Of a stretch of 64,000 bases of DNA, positions 22,790 to 36,483 are shown in pieces. Source of the DNA: Ambrosia x helenae (Eukaryota; Streptophyta; Magnoliopsida; Asterales; Asteraceae); contig CM061228.1 of the NCBI GenBank assembly GCA_030844895.1, positions 57,878,718 through 57,942,717 on the forward strand, written 5' to 3'. A program made the position numbers and the translations under genes. The notes below the pieces were generated by a model. It had not been told where the DNA came from, did not search any database, and saw only the letters and a list, made by a program, of their open reading frames with translations. Numbering within the stretch: the first letter of the stretch is position 1; every line of letters begins with the position of its first letter.

Positions 22790-23170
22790 CCTAAACAGAA
22801 ATAGGTTTCTTGGATTAGTTAAATTCTAGGGTTTTGAATGTCATTAGCCTAATTGTCATAGGCTATAAATATAGTGAGAATTAGGGGTTTTATGGTAACA
22901 CACATTCTAGAGGTTTGTGGGCCCTAATTTTAATCATCTTTTGCAAATTATCAAGTGGGTTTTATTGAATAGTTTGTGTGTGTTCATATTTGATTCTTCA
23001 TCGTAATCGGATTTTCGGTTGTTATTATGGGACAGCCAAGTTTTCTCTACTTGATGTGCTATGAGCATAAAGTGCCCATAATATTTTATAGGAACGTGCC
23101 TTGTGATTTTTGCCTAACGTATGTTTAGTGTGAAGTGAAATCCACACCCCATACATTTGGTAAACATATT
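22790..23170 (+). mobile_element. LTR-like promoter fragment (LTR-D), copy 2
   Basis: TATAAATA at 22864-22871 is followed by a leader and the phrase GGGACAGCCAAGTTTTCTC near 23029. The style is that of a retroelement LTR, but neither terminus nor target duplication was identified, so limits and nature are uncertain. Confidence 0.3.
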
Positions 23171-23473
23171 TTTGCGTGATAAGAGCGTTTGGGATTTATT
23201 TGGTAAACATGTCCGTCCACCTACGTACGTATTTCTACAAGTTTAGTTATTACGTGTGTTTGTTTACTGATTCAGTCACATTTGCGCTAGTCGTTTTTAT
23301 CTATATTAATCAATCTTTGAGTAACAACACAATGGGCGTGAAACGAGAGTCTTTCTTTGGATCAAAAAAAGAGTAGAATTTAAAATCTCTTGCTTAAGGG
23401 CAAAAGATGAGTTGGTGTCTACTAAAAACAAACCAACTATAATGAAGGTATGTTATGTATCATCAGAAGCATA

Positions 23474-26400
23474 TTAGAAGTATATGGATAACTTCTTGTC
23501 TATTATATCCTGCACAATGTTACACTGCTCCAGCAACCTGCTTAAACTCCTCTCATTCTTCACCTTGCTAATGCTATCTTCTTCTTCCACATATATCACT
23601 GAAGCATCAACCACCATTTCAGCTTCATCTTCAAGGGGAGGATCACAAACCGCTGCTTCCAAATTGTTGAATTCATCTTCCAAACCCGGCCTTGTCACCA
23701 CTTGCATCATTTCATCCAGAGACGGTGATTTCAGATTACAGGATTCATCTTCAAAACTCATATGCTGTCGCTCCAAGACATATGCAGTTGCATTAGCTAG
23801 ACTTGTCAACTGCCAATTCAAGATACGGCGGAAAATGATGATCCACTTTGGAACTAGGTAATAGGTCGAACCATGCAGCTCGAGACCCACGCAATTTTGT
23901 GTCAAAGTAGCTGCTTCCTTTTGGGCCAGGGGTAATCCCATTAAAGGACTCAAGTAAGTCACCAGCAAGTACTCCAGTTGTGTTTTCTGATTCTGGAGAT
24001 CAATCCCGGTCAAAGAGCACCAAGATATGTTATTTGGTAATTTGCAGTTTTTTAACGCTTGAATGAGAGGCTCCATTCTTGAAGCAGAGCTCCATCCTAC
24101 CCTAGGCAGATAGGGTTCCAGAATTTGGAAATCGAGCAACAAGATCTCAGGGCAGGGCCAGCTGGCAGGGTTTGACTTTGCAGCATCACAAATTTCTTTG
24201 ATGGATTCATCCAAAGCATCATTGATGGCTGAGATGCAATGTTCTGGGCTTCCTTTATGAGCATCAAATTGTAAGTGGTTCATAACCAATTCGCGTGTTT
24301 TTACACAGTGAACAACGGTTTGTACCGGGCTCTCACTTGCCAGCCACTCCAGTGCCTTTCTTAAATTCTCCTCACCGTCTATTTGAACAACTGAAAAGGA
24401 GCAGATTTTCGATCTATCGATTTGATTCAGCCCCAAATTTTCGACTGTCGTTGACGGGCTGGAACCACTTAAGATTACAAGTGGCAAACAAGAAGCATAA
24501 GGAATCAGAGATACAAGGTTATGAAGCTGAATCTTTTGGGCCTCCCATGAGATATATGCAGATGCTACAAACATGACTGCACTTGCACCCAAAATGTTTC
24601 TTCAACTATATCATCAGATTGTATCTGACCACCGACAAATAAGTCAAATCATAGATGATTTCTAATCCCATGTCTTGTGCTCTGAGCTATCATTCTACTC
24701 ATCATCAATTGATTGCTAGATTTCAGGCTGATAAGCTTATAGCGCAACCATGAGGCTGGATCCAGATTGATCCCCGGTTCCTCCAAGTGCAAAGAAAAAA
24801 ATAACAATTTCCAGCAAATGCAATTAGGATATTGGTTACGTGCACCGAGTGTAGCAGCTACTACATCAGAAACATTAAGTCTTGACCGCAGTTGTTCTTG
24901 TTTCTCGTATCTCTCGCACATTACACGGTCAAAGTCAAAGTCACCAGCAACTTTTATTTGCTTCATAAAGAAAAAAAGATCATATAGGAAGCGTTATTAT
25001 AATCATGACCCATGAAAACATATGTATGATCAAAATTCAGCATAGATGGTGAAAAAACAACCGTACTTCTTTACAGAGGCGCACCGAGGGCCCAATGAAA
25101 GGGAATTTAATGCAGCATTTGCCGCCAGTAGTTTTTTATCACGTAAAACCTTTTTCATAGAAGCACGCCGTCTCCAGAGTCTAAATCAAAAGAGTAGATA
25201 TTAAGATGCATCACATGAAAAAACATTTAAATCAGTAATATAAACTACTACCTTAATATCAGCCTAAGTTTTGCTTCAGCAACTTGTTCATCTACAGAGG
25301 TATCAATTTCAATTTCATTTGCCATTTGTTGAATCACATTTTCAGGATCGAGGTCCTCAGCAGAAATACAACTGTGGTGGATAACTGGGTCTTGTTCAAC
25401 AGGCTGTACATCTGGCAATGTTTCTACAAATATATTCTCCGCAAATATGTTTGATTGGCCGTGCTTCTCAAGAGAGTTCCTAAATCGTTTATCATAACTT
25501 GGTTTCGTGGAACTTGTAGAGACAGATTTGGGAGAATGAAAGGAGGTGCTAGTTTTGAAGATATCCCGAGGTGAAGGACTAGCAATTTCCATGTGAGGGT
25601 GAAGATCTTCACCCAAACTAGCAACTACTACCGGAGTGCTAAACATTGGATGTAGTCGTGTGTCACTTTTAATAGATGAAATGCTTCCAGCATCTGCCAT
25701 GTTGCTGCTATCAATGGCATTGGTAGTTTTTACTTTACGAACAACCGGTGACTCTTGTTGTGTATTGTCGTCAACCGGGAGACCTTTTGGAGGCAAAGAT
25801 TCCATCAAACAAGGAGTAGGAGGAGGAGATAATACATCCTCAACAACAGTTGTAGATCTCTTCAGATGAACAAGTTTTGAGCACTTCAAAGGATATTCAC
25901 TGTCCCCCTTGAGAAATTGGCCTTCCTTTACCATATATGGCTCCTCAAATTCCTTTAGAAAGAATCCATGATATTCCAAAAGGTCTTCCATGTTTTCCTC
26001 CTAAGTTAAAAACAACATAAGGCCATAATTACAAGTCAATATTGAATCTAAATCAGTTTAGAGATATTACCTCCATTCCAAGCCACTTGGCAACCTGGGT
26101 AACTGGAATTCCTTGGTTATTCTGCAGGCCGCTATGTAGAGCAGCAAGTGCCTGAGTTCTTAACTGGTAAAACAATGCACACAAATGAGTCAACATCACA
26201 TATACGAGCCTTGAAATAATCAGTCACCCTCATCCCAAATACAAGTAAAAATTAAATTGAATATTACCATGTGGCAAAGTTTTATCACAATGGGAAAACT
26301 AGGTGTGGCGGTTTCAACCAATTTACAAACATGGCACCATAGTTGTTGATACCGAATAGCAGTCAATAGCAACAAGCTACCAATATGCTACGTAGTGATA

Positions 26401-29400
26401 GCGACGAAATAACACCCACTATTTCGTGTTTAGCGATAAGGTATAAAAAAATTTTAAAAAATAAAAAGATAGAGGGGTTAACTGTATAAATACACAAACT
26501 TATACTGCACTTTTTAAGAAAAAAATTACAAATTTAGGGAATAAATGTAAACTAGTTAAGATAGTGGGTTAAATGTTAAAATATCTAAAACTTATATAAC
26601 CCTGAATAGACTAAAGCCCACATATTATCCGCCGTCACTTTCTGTCTTCCACTTTCTTCCTGATTTCCGGCCAAATTCCAGCGCTGGCGCCGGAATTCGC
26701 TTCGGAATTCCCGTCGGACGTCGCTATCTACACAATATAGCGACAGGCTGCCGAAACGCGACGCTATTCGCTATAGCGGTCGCTATCGCCGATTCACCGC
26801 TATCAACAACTATGCACGGCACAAACATGGCAAGAAAATAAACAGGTTTTAATTGTCATTTCCAACTTGTTAAACACGTTGCGTCCAGATTGGCATGTTT
26901 AACCCGTTTAATCAACTGATCACGTGCAATTGACCACTTTAACAAAATTAATATATATAATAGGTCGATCCATTTAACCAACTTCAATCCCCCAACCCAT
27001 TTAACGCATTTAGTAATACACACCAACCCATTTAACACATTTACATTGATTGCAACCCGTTTACTACCCACCAACCCATTAAAAACCAGCCAACCAATTT
27101 GACAAGTCCAGACATATGGGTTACACTAATAGTGTTCATGTTCATTAATTCAATCCGCTAATCCGACACCATTTCCAGCCCTTAATTACTTACGATTATG
27201 AATAGGTCTGTTTGGGTTAATTTTTAATGCAAACAGCCTCCTAAAATATTTTACTCAAAAGATTTATATCTGAACCCGTTTCACACAAGTCCATCTTGCC
27301 ACCATTTGCATAAGAAAGCAAAAGACTAAACCTTGCCAAAGTGAGCATGCATTAAGCATGCTTGAAGATAGCTAGCCTTTCTAACCAGACGAAAGAATGC
27401 TATAAAGTTACCACTTCTGCAGGCTCTGAAAGAAGAAAACAAAAAATAGATAATGAGACGTCTTAAAAGAATATAAATGTTAATATAAGATAGTAGACAA
27501 ACCTAGCCACATTACGAGCAAACAGAACTTCTGCAGTTTGTCGTATCCCAGGTGTCATCTTGGCAAGATCAAGTGAGAGCTCTGAAGCTTCAACCTAAAT
27601 GATTTCCAGTGACCAGTATCAAAAGACCATATGCTAAAAGAGATAGTAGATGTTGGCATAGAGCTTACTTTATAGCCTGGATGCTTGTCCAATTTAAGAA
27701 GTGCGTAATAACCTCTAAATTCTCTTTCTGTAGGAACTTCTGTTCCATTCTTCCTGTGATCATCATACAACTGGAATAACTCAACAGATGTTTTGTTCAT
27801 CTGTTCTATGTTAAGATGAGCATCAAATCCCTCTGAAAAACCTTCTCCTTTTGTATATTCACATAATTCATGCATTGCAATGATATGAAGCCGTATCTGA
27901 AACAGCATAAATTATTGGAAAACAGCGATCCAATCTCACCAAAAGCAAAATGTAACACGTAAAACATAGAGTACGTAGAGGTGGCATGTCCAAAACAAAT
28001 TCTCTTCAAATTTTAATTTTCTTATAGATAAACAATGTGTAATTTATGATTGCAATAAAAAATAATATAAGAATTGAAAAATGATTTAGAAGGTTGTATG
28101 CATGAACAAACCATCTGCTCCAGCATAGTTATAGCTCCTAGATTAAAGATATGCTGCATCCTGAGGTCCATCCTGATGGCCCTCATCCTGTCCCACAGAA
28201 AGTTGTATAAACCAAGCAATTTATCATCATATGAGTGATCCAGCAAGTTCAAAAGATAACCCATAGTCTTTTGCAAGATTTCCATCGGCCGTATGAGTGC
28301 AGCTTCCCTCTCAGCAGTCCTAGTGTACTGAAAATTGCACCAAACCCTTGTAGTTCGTTAAACAATATAAAAGACTAAATGGAACTCAAAGTTAAAGAGG
28401 GCAGTTTTGACCCATTTACTTATCAATGGGCCAATGTTGGATATGTTTTATCTCAAACAGCAAATGAAAATTTTACCAAAAAATGATTAAGGATCAAACA
28501 GACTGGACAGATCAAAGAGGTAAAAGTTGCTCAAAGTCTATTAATGTATACAACCATCGAAATCATGTTTATAGATTTAGATCATACCTATTGTTACAAT
28601 ATTGTGTTTCTAATCATAATTAACGCCCTGATTCTTTTATAAGAAAAGTTAGAAGCACAAACAAATGTTCGTGGATCCACCCGACCCTATGACCCGATGT
28701 TAAAAGCAGGCCCAACACGCTTACCTTTTTAACTGCAAGAGATTCAGTTGTTTGGTTTCTATCGCCATCCAAACGTTCATATTGATCGAGATCTCCTTTC
28801 CTCTCCCGTTCTGCTCTTTCTTGCTCTTAAACAGTAAGCAGAAGATTTAAATGTAAGATAATAAGGTTGTTAAAGATCATTCACATTAAGCTCCTTACAA
28901 TACTTTTGAATTCCAGCTAAGGCTAGTTACCAGGACGGTAATATTTCAAGTGCATTTAGACTAAGAAAACTCATGCCCCCCCCCTCAAAATAAAAAAAAA
29001 AGATGGATCAATAAGTGACTAGGTATCAAACTACAAAGACCTGATGTTTTAGAATGTTTAAAACCTAGCCACATGTAAGCTTACTAAAACACAAAACAGA
29101 AAGGAAATAACATCCAAGGTATCAACTCTTTGTTTGATCAAATTTGCAGTAGTCACACAGGTCTCACAACTCAAACCATGAACAGGTTAAACGCTAACGC
29201 AAACAGACAAACATAAACCCAATTAGATAATGCTCAACATAGGTTATAATGTATAATATAGATAACAATTACTACCGTCCTCTCTGCCAGAACATGCTTC
29301 TCATGAACTACTTTAGGTGTTCATAATTCCAGAATATTGATACATTGACATAGCCCTAAGTAGAGCTCAGATTAGTTTTAGCGTACTCAAAAACAGAGAA

Positions 29401-30774
29401 GTACTTTAGTCATCTAACGAATAGTTAGAGCCAACAAAGCTTCCAGAGAAGTTTTTGGTTTTTGATTCACACTTCTTGCACAATTCTAGGTTCATCATTA
29501 TCCTTTAAGATCAATTATATTGGATAGCGAACTAATAATAAAAACTATGCAGATGTACCCATATAATCCACAAATGTACCAAAAATCACCATTACCAAGT
29601 GATAAATTTAAGTAAAGGGTAGGCCCAGCATACCTCCTGATTCTATTTAATCTTGTAAAATACTAATTAATTCCCATATCTTGAACAACTAATGTTTCCT
29701 ATTTTATGCTCATTCAATATCAAGTTATGCTTTTTGCTGCTTTATGTATTAAACGGCAATCTAAATGTTGTTCATATGTTAATAACTTGATGATACCAAC
29801 TTTAGACTTCATCAATAAAAAATAAAAAAATTATTTTTCCAAATTTAACCAAGAGTACTGGAAAAAAGCAGAATAGATTTGTATATGTGACGATCGTCTT
29901 GCAAGTTAAGTGGATGTCTCACACATGATCAAATGTGTTTTCAAAAACATGTGATGTATTTATATGCATTGCTTGTTTAAAGAGAAATTGGATTTAAATA
30001 CTCCAAACTTGTTGGCCAATATCACACCCAACTATCAGTTCGACTACCAATACTCCTAACTTTACACTTTGTTTGTTATTTATGTCACCCCCAAACTACG
30101 ATGCAAATACTTCCTCATCATCAGAACTTGACCCTGATTTCAAAATGAGAGTAACAGAACAAACAAAGTGTAAAGTTGAGAGTATTGGTAATCAATGTGG
30201 TAGTTGAGGGTGATATTGGCTAACGAGCAATAGTTTCAAGTATTTAAATCCAATTTCCCTTGCCTTAAATGCATAGTTCATTTGTGCTCTATTAATGGAC
30301 TAACTGGAAAAGGAAACAATCAACGGTTATAATGAACATGCAGATATCTAGACAGCCTATGTGGCAGTGGCAGTGGCAGTGGCAGTTACACCATGTGTTA
30401 AATGTGTGTCTCTTTTATCCAAACAGAGGCTTCTTTACAACTAAAAATGAAATAGCTATCTGTTATTATCAGAAATCATATCAAGCATGCAAGACGTGCC
30501 CATTAGTTGGAACTTTGAAAATTAGAACAATGTGTTTATAAAACAAGAAGACATGAAATAATACCTGGACACATATCTGGACAATATCCAATGATAGCCG
30601 TTGATGAATCTTGATCTTCACCATCGGTTTGTAAGTTGCTATTACGTAAATGTCCTGTTGCTGTATCTGAAGCTTCAGCCATAAACTTTCTTTTGTCATT
30701 ACCCAAAGATTCAGCCTGTTGAGTCTTTTTGTATCTATTGAGAGCGTCACTTGGCTCAGGTTGGCTAAGTTCGT
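23474..30774 (-). CDS. SAC3B: SAC3 family protein B (TREX-2 scaffold), copy 2, 5' truncated and frame-damaged
   Basis: This is the redundant copy of the gene at 45347-54077. Exons read on the minus strand: 30565-30774 (cut by the gap), 28725-28825, 28112-28327, 27669-27896, 27503-27594, 27332-27425, 26071-26163, 25252-26000, 25067-25180, 23474-24960. The first five exons of the gene are missing because the piece ends at the gap. Two lesions break the frame: one G is missing near 25085, and 24590-24745 is scrambled relative to copy 3. In contrast, the base missing from copy 3 near 46192 is present here, so the C-terminal 372 codons (23474-24592) are open. These complementary errors suggest one intact gene sequenced imperfectly. 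Confidence 0.85.
26338..26814. mobile_element. hAT-type MITE in a SAC3B intron, copy 2
   Basis: A 477-bp element has inverted ends CATAGTTGTTGATA / TATCAACAACTATG and is flanked by 8-bp duplications CATGGCAC (26330-26337) and CACGGCAC (26815-26822), differing at one base. It has no coding capacity. Both ends carry TAGCG/CGCTA-rich subterminal motifs. Eight-base duplications point to the hAT superfamily. Confidence 0.75.
29984..30257. mobile_element. Foldback MITE-like element in a SAC3B intron, copy 2
   Basis: A 274-bp segment has arms of about 95 bp that are inverted copies of each other, starting GAAATTGGATTTAAATAC and ending with its reverse complement. A short unpaired centre separates the arms. 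A transcript could fold into a long hairpin. No target duplication was recognised, so the superfamily is left open. Confidence 0.65.
30363..30386 (+). repeat. GGCAGT hexanucleotide repeat
   Basis: About four units of GGCAGT within the large SAC3B intron. Confidence 0.8.
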
Positions 30775-30874
30775 NNNNNNNNNNNNNNNNNNNNNNNNNN
30801 NNNNNNNNNNNNNNNNNNNNNNNNNNNNNNNNNNNNNNNNNNNNNNNNNNNNNNNNNNNNNNNNNNNNNNNNNN
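30775..30874. other. Assembly gap of 100 N
   Basis: Exactly 100 N, cutting SAC3B copy 2 inside its sixth exon. The bases before it (GGTTGGCTAAGTTCGT) continue uninterrupted at 52672 in the next piece. The bases after it match 8994 onward. Confidence 0.98.
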
Positions 30875-31975
30875 ATCAGTGGGGATCTGACATCATTTCT
30901 AAATATGTAATGCTATATAGGGCGTGTGTCTGAGTCGATGTGCGATGTGCTGATAGGGCTTCGTAGACCTATTACTGCGTGCCTGATACATACATATCAA
31001 ACGATTGATGTGTGGATGAACTCCTCATGGGCATATGGTCTTTAGTACCGTAATTTCGTTTGATAGGGTATCTGTACAAAACTCGGAGGTTTAGGGTCGT
31101 TATGTTATTAGTTGTCTAGGGATAGCCTTCTGATCTTTTGCTGTAAGTCATTACGGACCTAGATCAGACAGGGTGTCTTTATAAAAGAGCTATATGCCAA
31201 ATCCTAAAGTTACCGAATTGAGGAACTTTCCATGTTATATGATGATCAAAGATTATCTATTACATCGTATTGATCATTGATGCAAATCATGATTAATATC
31301 AGTCCTCAACCTGGTATAGTGCATATGTTGCTTTGCTGCATTAATTTGCTGACCTGTATACCTCTATGCATTATATCTTGTACAATTACAGACAACGAAA
31401 GCATAATCACCTTTACAATGAGTCTTTGTGCATTTACTTCTTGATACGGGAGTATGTCGTGTGTTTGGGAACCACAAACAATTGCGTTTATACTATAAAT
31501 ATCAGTATCAGTATAAAGCACTGCACAAAAGTCTGCATGTGAGTTTATGTGGATCACAATATCAGCAATTGCCAGATCACACATTGTCTTTAATGATAAT
31601 AATTTCAAAAAGATCAACGGTGTGATCAGATTTCTCAATAACTGATATGATCCCTTTACCGGAAATCCCAAAAATATTTCTAGTTTTTCATTTACATTTC
31701 TGCATTTTATTTTATCGTCAAAAATTACAAAACTCAAAAAGATTTTAGGTGTGTTTTAGCATAAACTTTAGAAAATCCAAAAAGATTTTCTCTTTTTCAT
31801 CTTATTTTTTGATAACTGATGGTGGTTGATGTCGATTTTCTAAACCTTGATACACCATTTGAGCTTTGTAACTTTTAAAATGTGAAAACATGAATGTTGG
31901 ATGCTTAAAAGTTGGAAAATAATTGGACCGGGACTCGTTTTTGAGATTTGGAAAATTTTCAAAAATCCCATTCTC

Positions 31976-32170
31976 ATTCGCCCATTCGGTTGGTCGAATG
32001 TGGGATTTTCTTTGTTCAATCGTATGTTTTGTTGGGCGAAGGAGAGTGTTCATGAATTTTTCTCATTCGAACCCTTTTGATTTCATTCGTACCCTTTCAA
32101 TAGGGTCGAAGGAGACAAAAGTTTCTCCTTCGTATGACCAAAACGGGCGAAGGAACAAGCCTATATATAT
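31976..32170 (+). promoter_or_regulatory. TTCG/GGCGAA motif array and TATA box, copy 3
   Basis: The array is at 31976-32155 and TATATATAT at 32162-32170. Motif order is as in the other copies. Confidence 0.45.
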
Positions 32171-32649
32171 CCATCTTCTCATTCGAACCTCAGTTATATT
32201 TTTTTTCCAGATTTTTAACTGTAAACTCACCTTGTTGCTCGTTCATTTTACATCATCTCATTGTGTTCATACATTCATACTGATCATTGTGCTATCATTT
32301 TTACAGGTTTTCATCAACATTTCAGCCTTTAATCTCTGTTTTACAATTCCGAGCCCTAACTGTCTAAAAACGTTTAAATCAACATAATAACACCAATTGA
32401 TGCTCAGGGTTTATTGTGTGTGTGTGTGTTTTAGGGGGAGATAGAACCAAAATCAGAGTTTAAAACTTGTCAGATTGTTCAATCATGGTTTAAACCCTAG
32501 TTTTTGGGTGAAAACACAAACACAATAAATAATTGTTGAAACGGTTGTTTTAGAAATGTTTATCGGCATTATTAGGACTGATTTCAATCAAATGGACATG
32601 TTTAGGATCATTAAATTTCAAAATTGTAATTTCAAAAATATGAACTGTT

Positions 32650-32884
32650 TCATTCGACCAGATCGAATGGGCGAAGGAAGAGTTTCATATGGTCGAATGA
32701 GGATTAGTTGGGCGAATGAAACATTTTCTCAAAATTAATACATTCGTACCCTTTGTTTCTCATTCGTACCAATAAAAAAGCCCCTTCGTACCCCCGTTTG
32801 GGCGAAAGAGGAGGTTTTTGACCAAAAATGTTCATTTTTGAAATTTTGACGATTTTTAACATGTGTTTTTGTTTGTTTTTGCAG
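32650..32884 (+). promoter_or_regulatory. Second motif array and splice acceptor, copy 3
   Basis: The motifs cover 32650-32810 and the acceptor TTTTTGCAG ends at 32884, nine bases from the ATG at 32893. Confidence 0.5.
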
Positions 32885-32892
32885 ATCTAACA

Positions 32893-34144
32893 ATGTCTGA
32901 ACAGCAGAAGACGACGGAACAAGCAGGATCCTCATCACAGCCTGCTAAACAGCTAGATTTTGAGAACGCGCACAACTGTTGTGCATATCTTGGAGATGTG
33001 AAGAAGCACACTGAATTCGTCGGCATCATTGATTTTCTGAAGAGAAGCAGGGTGATTGATGCTATTGCTACGCCGACAGTGATCTACAGAGATATGATAC
33101 AGGAATTCTGGTCTAATGCTAAACTAGATTTCTGGAAGTGTGAATCTTGCTTGACGAGCAAAATTCAGGGACAACGAGTCATTGTGTGCAAAGAGGATTT
33201 AAAGAAGAATTGAATCTGAATGATGATCCGAAAGATCCAAAGGAGTTTACATTCATGGATCAACGAAAGTGTTTTCTCAGGATGAAGTACAATGGACCAA
33301 TCACTGACGGTTCGTTGCATAAAGGAAAACTGTGCCCACAATTCAAGTATCTAGCACATGTTTTAATTCACGTCTTCGGATCTGCAGCAGGAGGTTATGA
33401 TTTGATGAGGAAGAGCATCAGTTCGATGATGGTTGCTTTAGTATTGAACAAACCGTTCAATGTCTCTGGCATGCTGATGTCTCACTTATTGGAGCCCGTG
33501 AATGGAACGAGGAACCTGAAGTTTCTTTTATATCCTCGTTTTCTTCAAATGATATTCGATAAGTCGATCACAAGAGAGCTGAAGAGAGATCCTAAACACA
33601 TTGTTGTTCAGGAACACATGTCACTGAATACACTAGCTAGAATGAAAGCTTATAAGGGGTTTGTCTGTTGAAGAACGTCCTCCAGTTAGACGTTTGTTTG
33701 GACATCTAGCTAGAGTGGATTACACAGATCCGGGTGAAGGGCTGGTGAGGAATGTGAACAGTGATTCTGATCAGGATAATCCTTTACATCATGTTGATCC
33801 TGACGCTAAGCGCAAGAGACAAGTTGTGAATGTTGGCGCGAAGAGTGGTAAGACAAAGAAACCAGAGATAAGGATTGAGGTTTCTGAACCAGAGAAGAAG
33901 AAAAGTACTCAGAGAAGAAATAAGAGAATGGCGAAAAAGGGATTGAATTTTAGTTGATGAAGCGTCCATTGATTCAGAAGAGACGATAGAGGAAGAACAA
34001 TGGAATTCTGATGCTGAAACGGTAGAGACGACCATGCCCAAGGCCACTGAGGCTGGTGCGTCTGCTAGCCAGAATGTTGAGGATCAAGGGAACAAAAGCC
34101 CTATTCCTGTTGATGTAGAAGAACTGGGTTTTAATGTTGAATAG
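32893..34144 (+). pseudogene. Retroelement accessory ORF, N-terminal part, copy 3 (frameshifts)
   Basis: The sequence encodes the same protein as 11015-12264 but has one base lost near 33201, a local rearrangement at 33560-33580 (GATAAGTCGATCACAAGAG where the others read GATCACAAGTATAAAGAG), one base gained near 33658 and one near 33950. The final TAG (34142-34144) is shared with the other copies. The breaks fall at positions that are intact elsewhere, which favours assembly error. Confidence 0.7.
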
Positions 34145-34162
34145 ACGTTTGTTGGATCTCCT

Positions 34163-36470
34163 GTGCAAGCTGCTAGAAAAGAGAAGAAGAAACAGGAGAA
34201 GCCAAGCATTAAGAGGAAGAAAGAGATAGAATCTTTGATAGCTGGAAAGAAACTGCCACCAGCTACAAGTTCTAAATCACCGGTTACTGCACCAGTTCAT
34301 AAGAAGCAGAAGACTGCAACAACATCTAGCACACCACAAACTGAAGAAATACCGATGGATGATGTTAATGAAGCATTGGATAATGTGCTAAAGAAGATCA
34401 GAAAAGGTAAATTACCTGATGTTGTTGAACCACCAAAGAAGACAAAAGTATCGGTGGACAGTGATATTATGACTGCTGTGAATCAGAGACTTTCTGAGAT
34501 GATGAATCTGATTAACAAACAACAGACGGAGATTGAGCAGTTAAAGTCCAATGACAAGAAGATGTTGGAAGTCGTAGTCACATCGGCAGATGATAATGAG
34601 ACCTTGAAGAAGACAATCAAGAGATTGAAGAGAGAAAACAAGAAGTTGCTGAAACATGAGCAACGTAATACCAGGAGGATCATAGTCTTGAAGGAGGAGA
34701 ATAAACAGTTGAAAAAGAGTGACAAGCATATGGATGATCTGATCAAGAACTTGTACTCTCAAGCTCCTCAACTTCAAGCTGGTGAAGTAGACAAAGAAAG
34801 AGAAGAAGAGCAAGTTGACTTCGAACTGTCTGATGAAGAAGAAGATGATGAACTTGATGAGGATGCTGGTAACGATACAAAGAAGAAGAAGAAGGATGAT
34901 AAAGATGATGGAGGATCGGATGATGGTTCGAGTGATGGAGACGGCTCTGCGTTTGATGATAGTAGTGATGACGATGATGATGACGTTGATAAGTTTACGT
35001 ACGAGAAACGTGACTCAGATAAGGGTGGTGAATCGAGCTCTAAAGCTCCTAGTGAGAATGTTGATGATGATATATTTTGGAACGAGAAATTGCAGTCATT
35101 GTCTGAAGAAGATAAGAACAAGTATCGCCAGATGCTCACTGATCGGGTTTGGACGATCGACATGACTAGCAGGTTTCCAGAAATATTTGAATCGAACAAT
35201 AAACTATTCGAGTTGGAGTATGATGACCTGATCTTGAGGATGGGGAAGTTTCTACGGCTATTTTGAAAGAGATTCTTGAAGGTTTAGCAAAGCAAGTAGG
35301 CAAGACGCTGGAAGAATTACTTGCAGATAACTTTATTCCTAAGATTCCTAAGAAAGAAGCTGGAAATCATTCGGATGATCGTGATGTTCCTGCATTCGAG
35401 GAAGTCGAAATGGAAGATATTACGAGCGAAGAGTATCCACAATATTTCAGGACAAATCAAGATTGTGGATTTTCTTTCTCAGATGAACTGCTAAACCATG
35501 CCGAGAAGCTAGCAAAAGAAAAGAGCAAAGTCTTTGAAGATGAAATCTTTAAAGGGCATAACAAGCCACGGTTCGAGCAGTCAGAAAGTTTGAAAGAGTT
35601 GTTAAAGAAATTGAAAGAAAAGGAAAATAATCGTCCGAAACCTGATATTCAAGGAAGCTTTTACAAACTTCATAATAGGATTTTCAAAGGTCGTGCATTG
35701 GCCTGGAAGTTTGTTAAGGAGTTGAGGTGTTTCGCAGTAAAGTGGGAGAAGGGGATCTTGTATTTCGACAAGTTTCATCACTTGAAGACCCTTCCGTATT
35801 GGGCAATCAGAGATATTTGTCGTCACCGTCTAACGGGAGCGTCAAATAGTCAGATTACGTACTTTGCTGAAAAATGACTAGGGAAAGCCGAACCAAATGG
35901 GACTTGTTTACACCACAATATCCAAAGCGAATTGTTCATAAGAAGGATATTGATTTGATAACTGGTATGCCCAAGGTGACTTTAAAATACAAACCACCGC
36001 AAGTGTTGAAAAAGATTCCTTTGATGCCTATTCCGCAACACTTTGCCAAAGACTTCATCTGGTGGTATTATGATTGGAAGATTGCAGAGGCCGTAATCGT
36101 GTTGAAGGATGGAGAGACGAATTACAAGAAAGTGCATATCTTTGATCCCATGTGGTTGATAAACTGTTCACATGAGGATATTATCATGCTATTCTACAAT
36201 CCTATCTATTCAGATGCAAAAGATGCTAAGCAAGCAAGAAAATACCAACGTGTGGTATTTCTATGCTTTGCGTTTGATATCAATGCTGGATGTGATTATG
36301 ATGAGAAGTTGGGAAAGTTTGTGGAGAAGCAAAAGGTGCCAGAGCTGAAAACGAAGAAGCAAAAGCAATTTCATGAACCGGTGTTGACAAGAGAACAGCA
36401 GATTCAAAGACACATCAGACTGATGAACATAAGGATGGACGAACAACGACGAACACAATCCAAGCAATAG
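34163..36470 (+). pseudogene. Retroelement accessory ORF, C-terminal part, copy 3 (two frameshifts)
   Basis: The sequence is open from 34163 to about 35226, where TGACCTGATC lacks a C present in copy 1 (copy 2 lacks it too), then open from 35263 to a second lost base near 35872, and open again to the stop at 36468-36470. The coiled-coil, acidic and W/Y-rich regions are all recognisable and nearly identical to copy 1. Confidence 0.7.
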
Positions 36471-36483
36471 TCGAGGGGGAGTT

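Larger units (their letters stand above)
20619..23473. other. Intergenic region between LTR-A and SAC3B, copy 2
   Basis: No host coding region is seen. The stretch holds three related direct-repeat units (20838-20951, 21413-21534, 21945-22018), LTR-C, a minus-strand core promoter (22193-22202) and an LTR-like promoter fragment around 22864. ORFs here are short and lack recognisable domains. Confidence 0.6.

Noticed and set aside
30719..30910. ORF running through the N gap
   Set aside because: It is an artefact of translating N.
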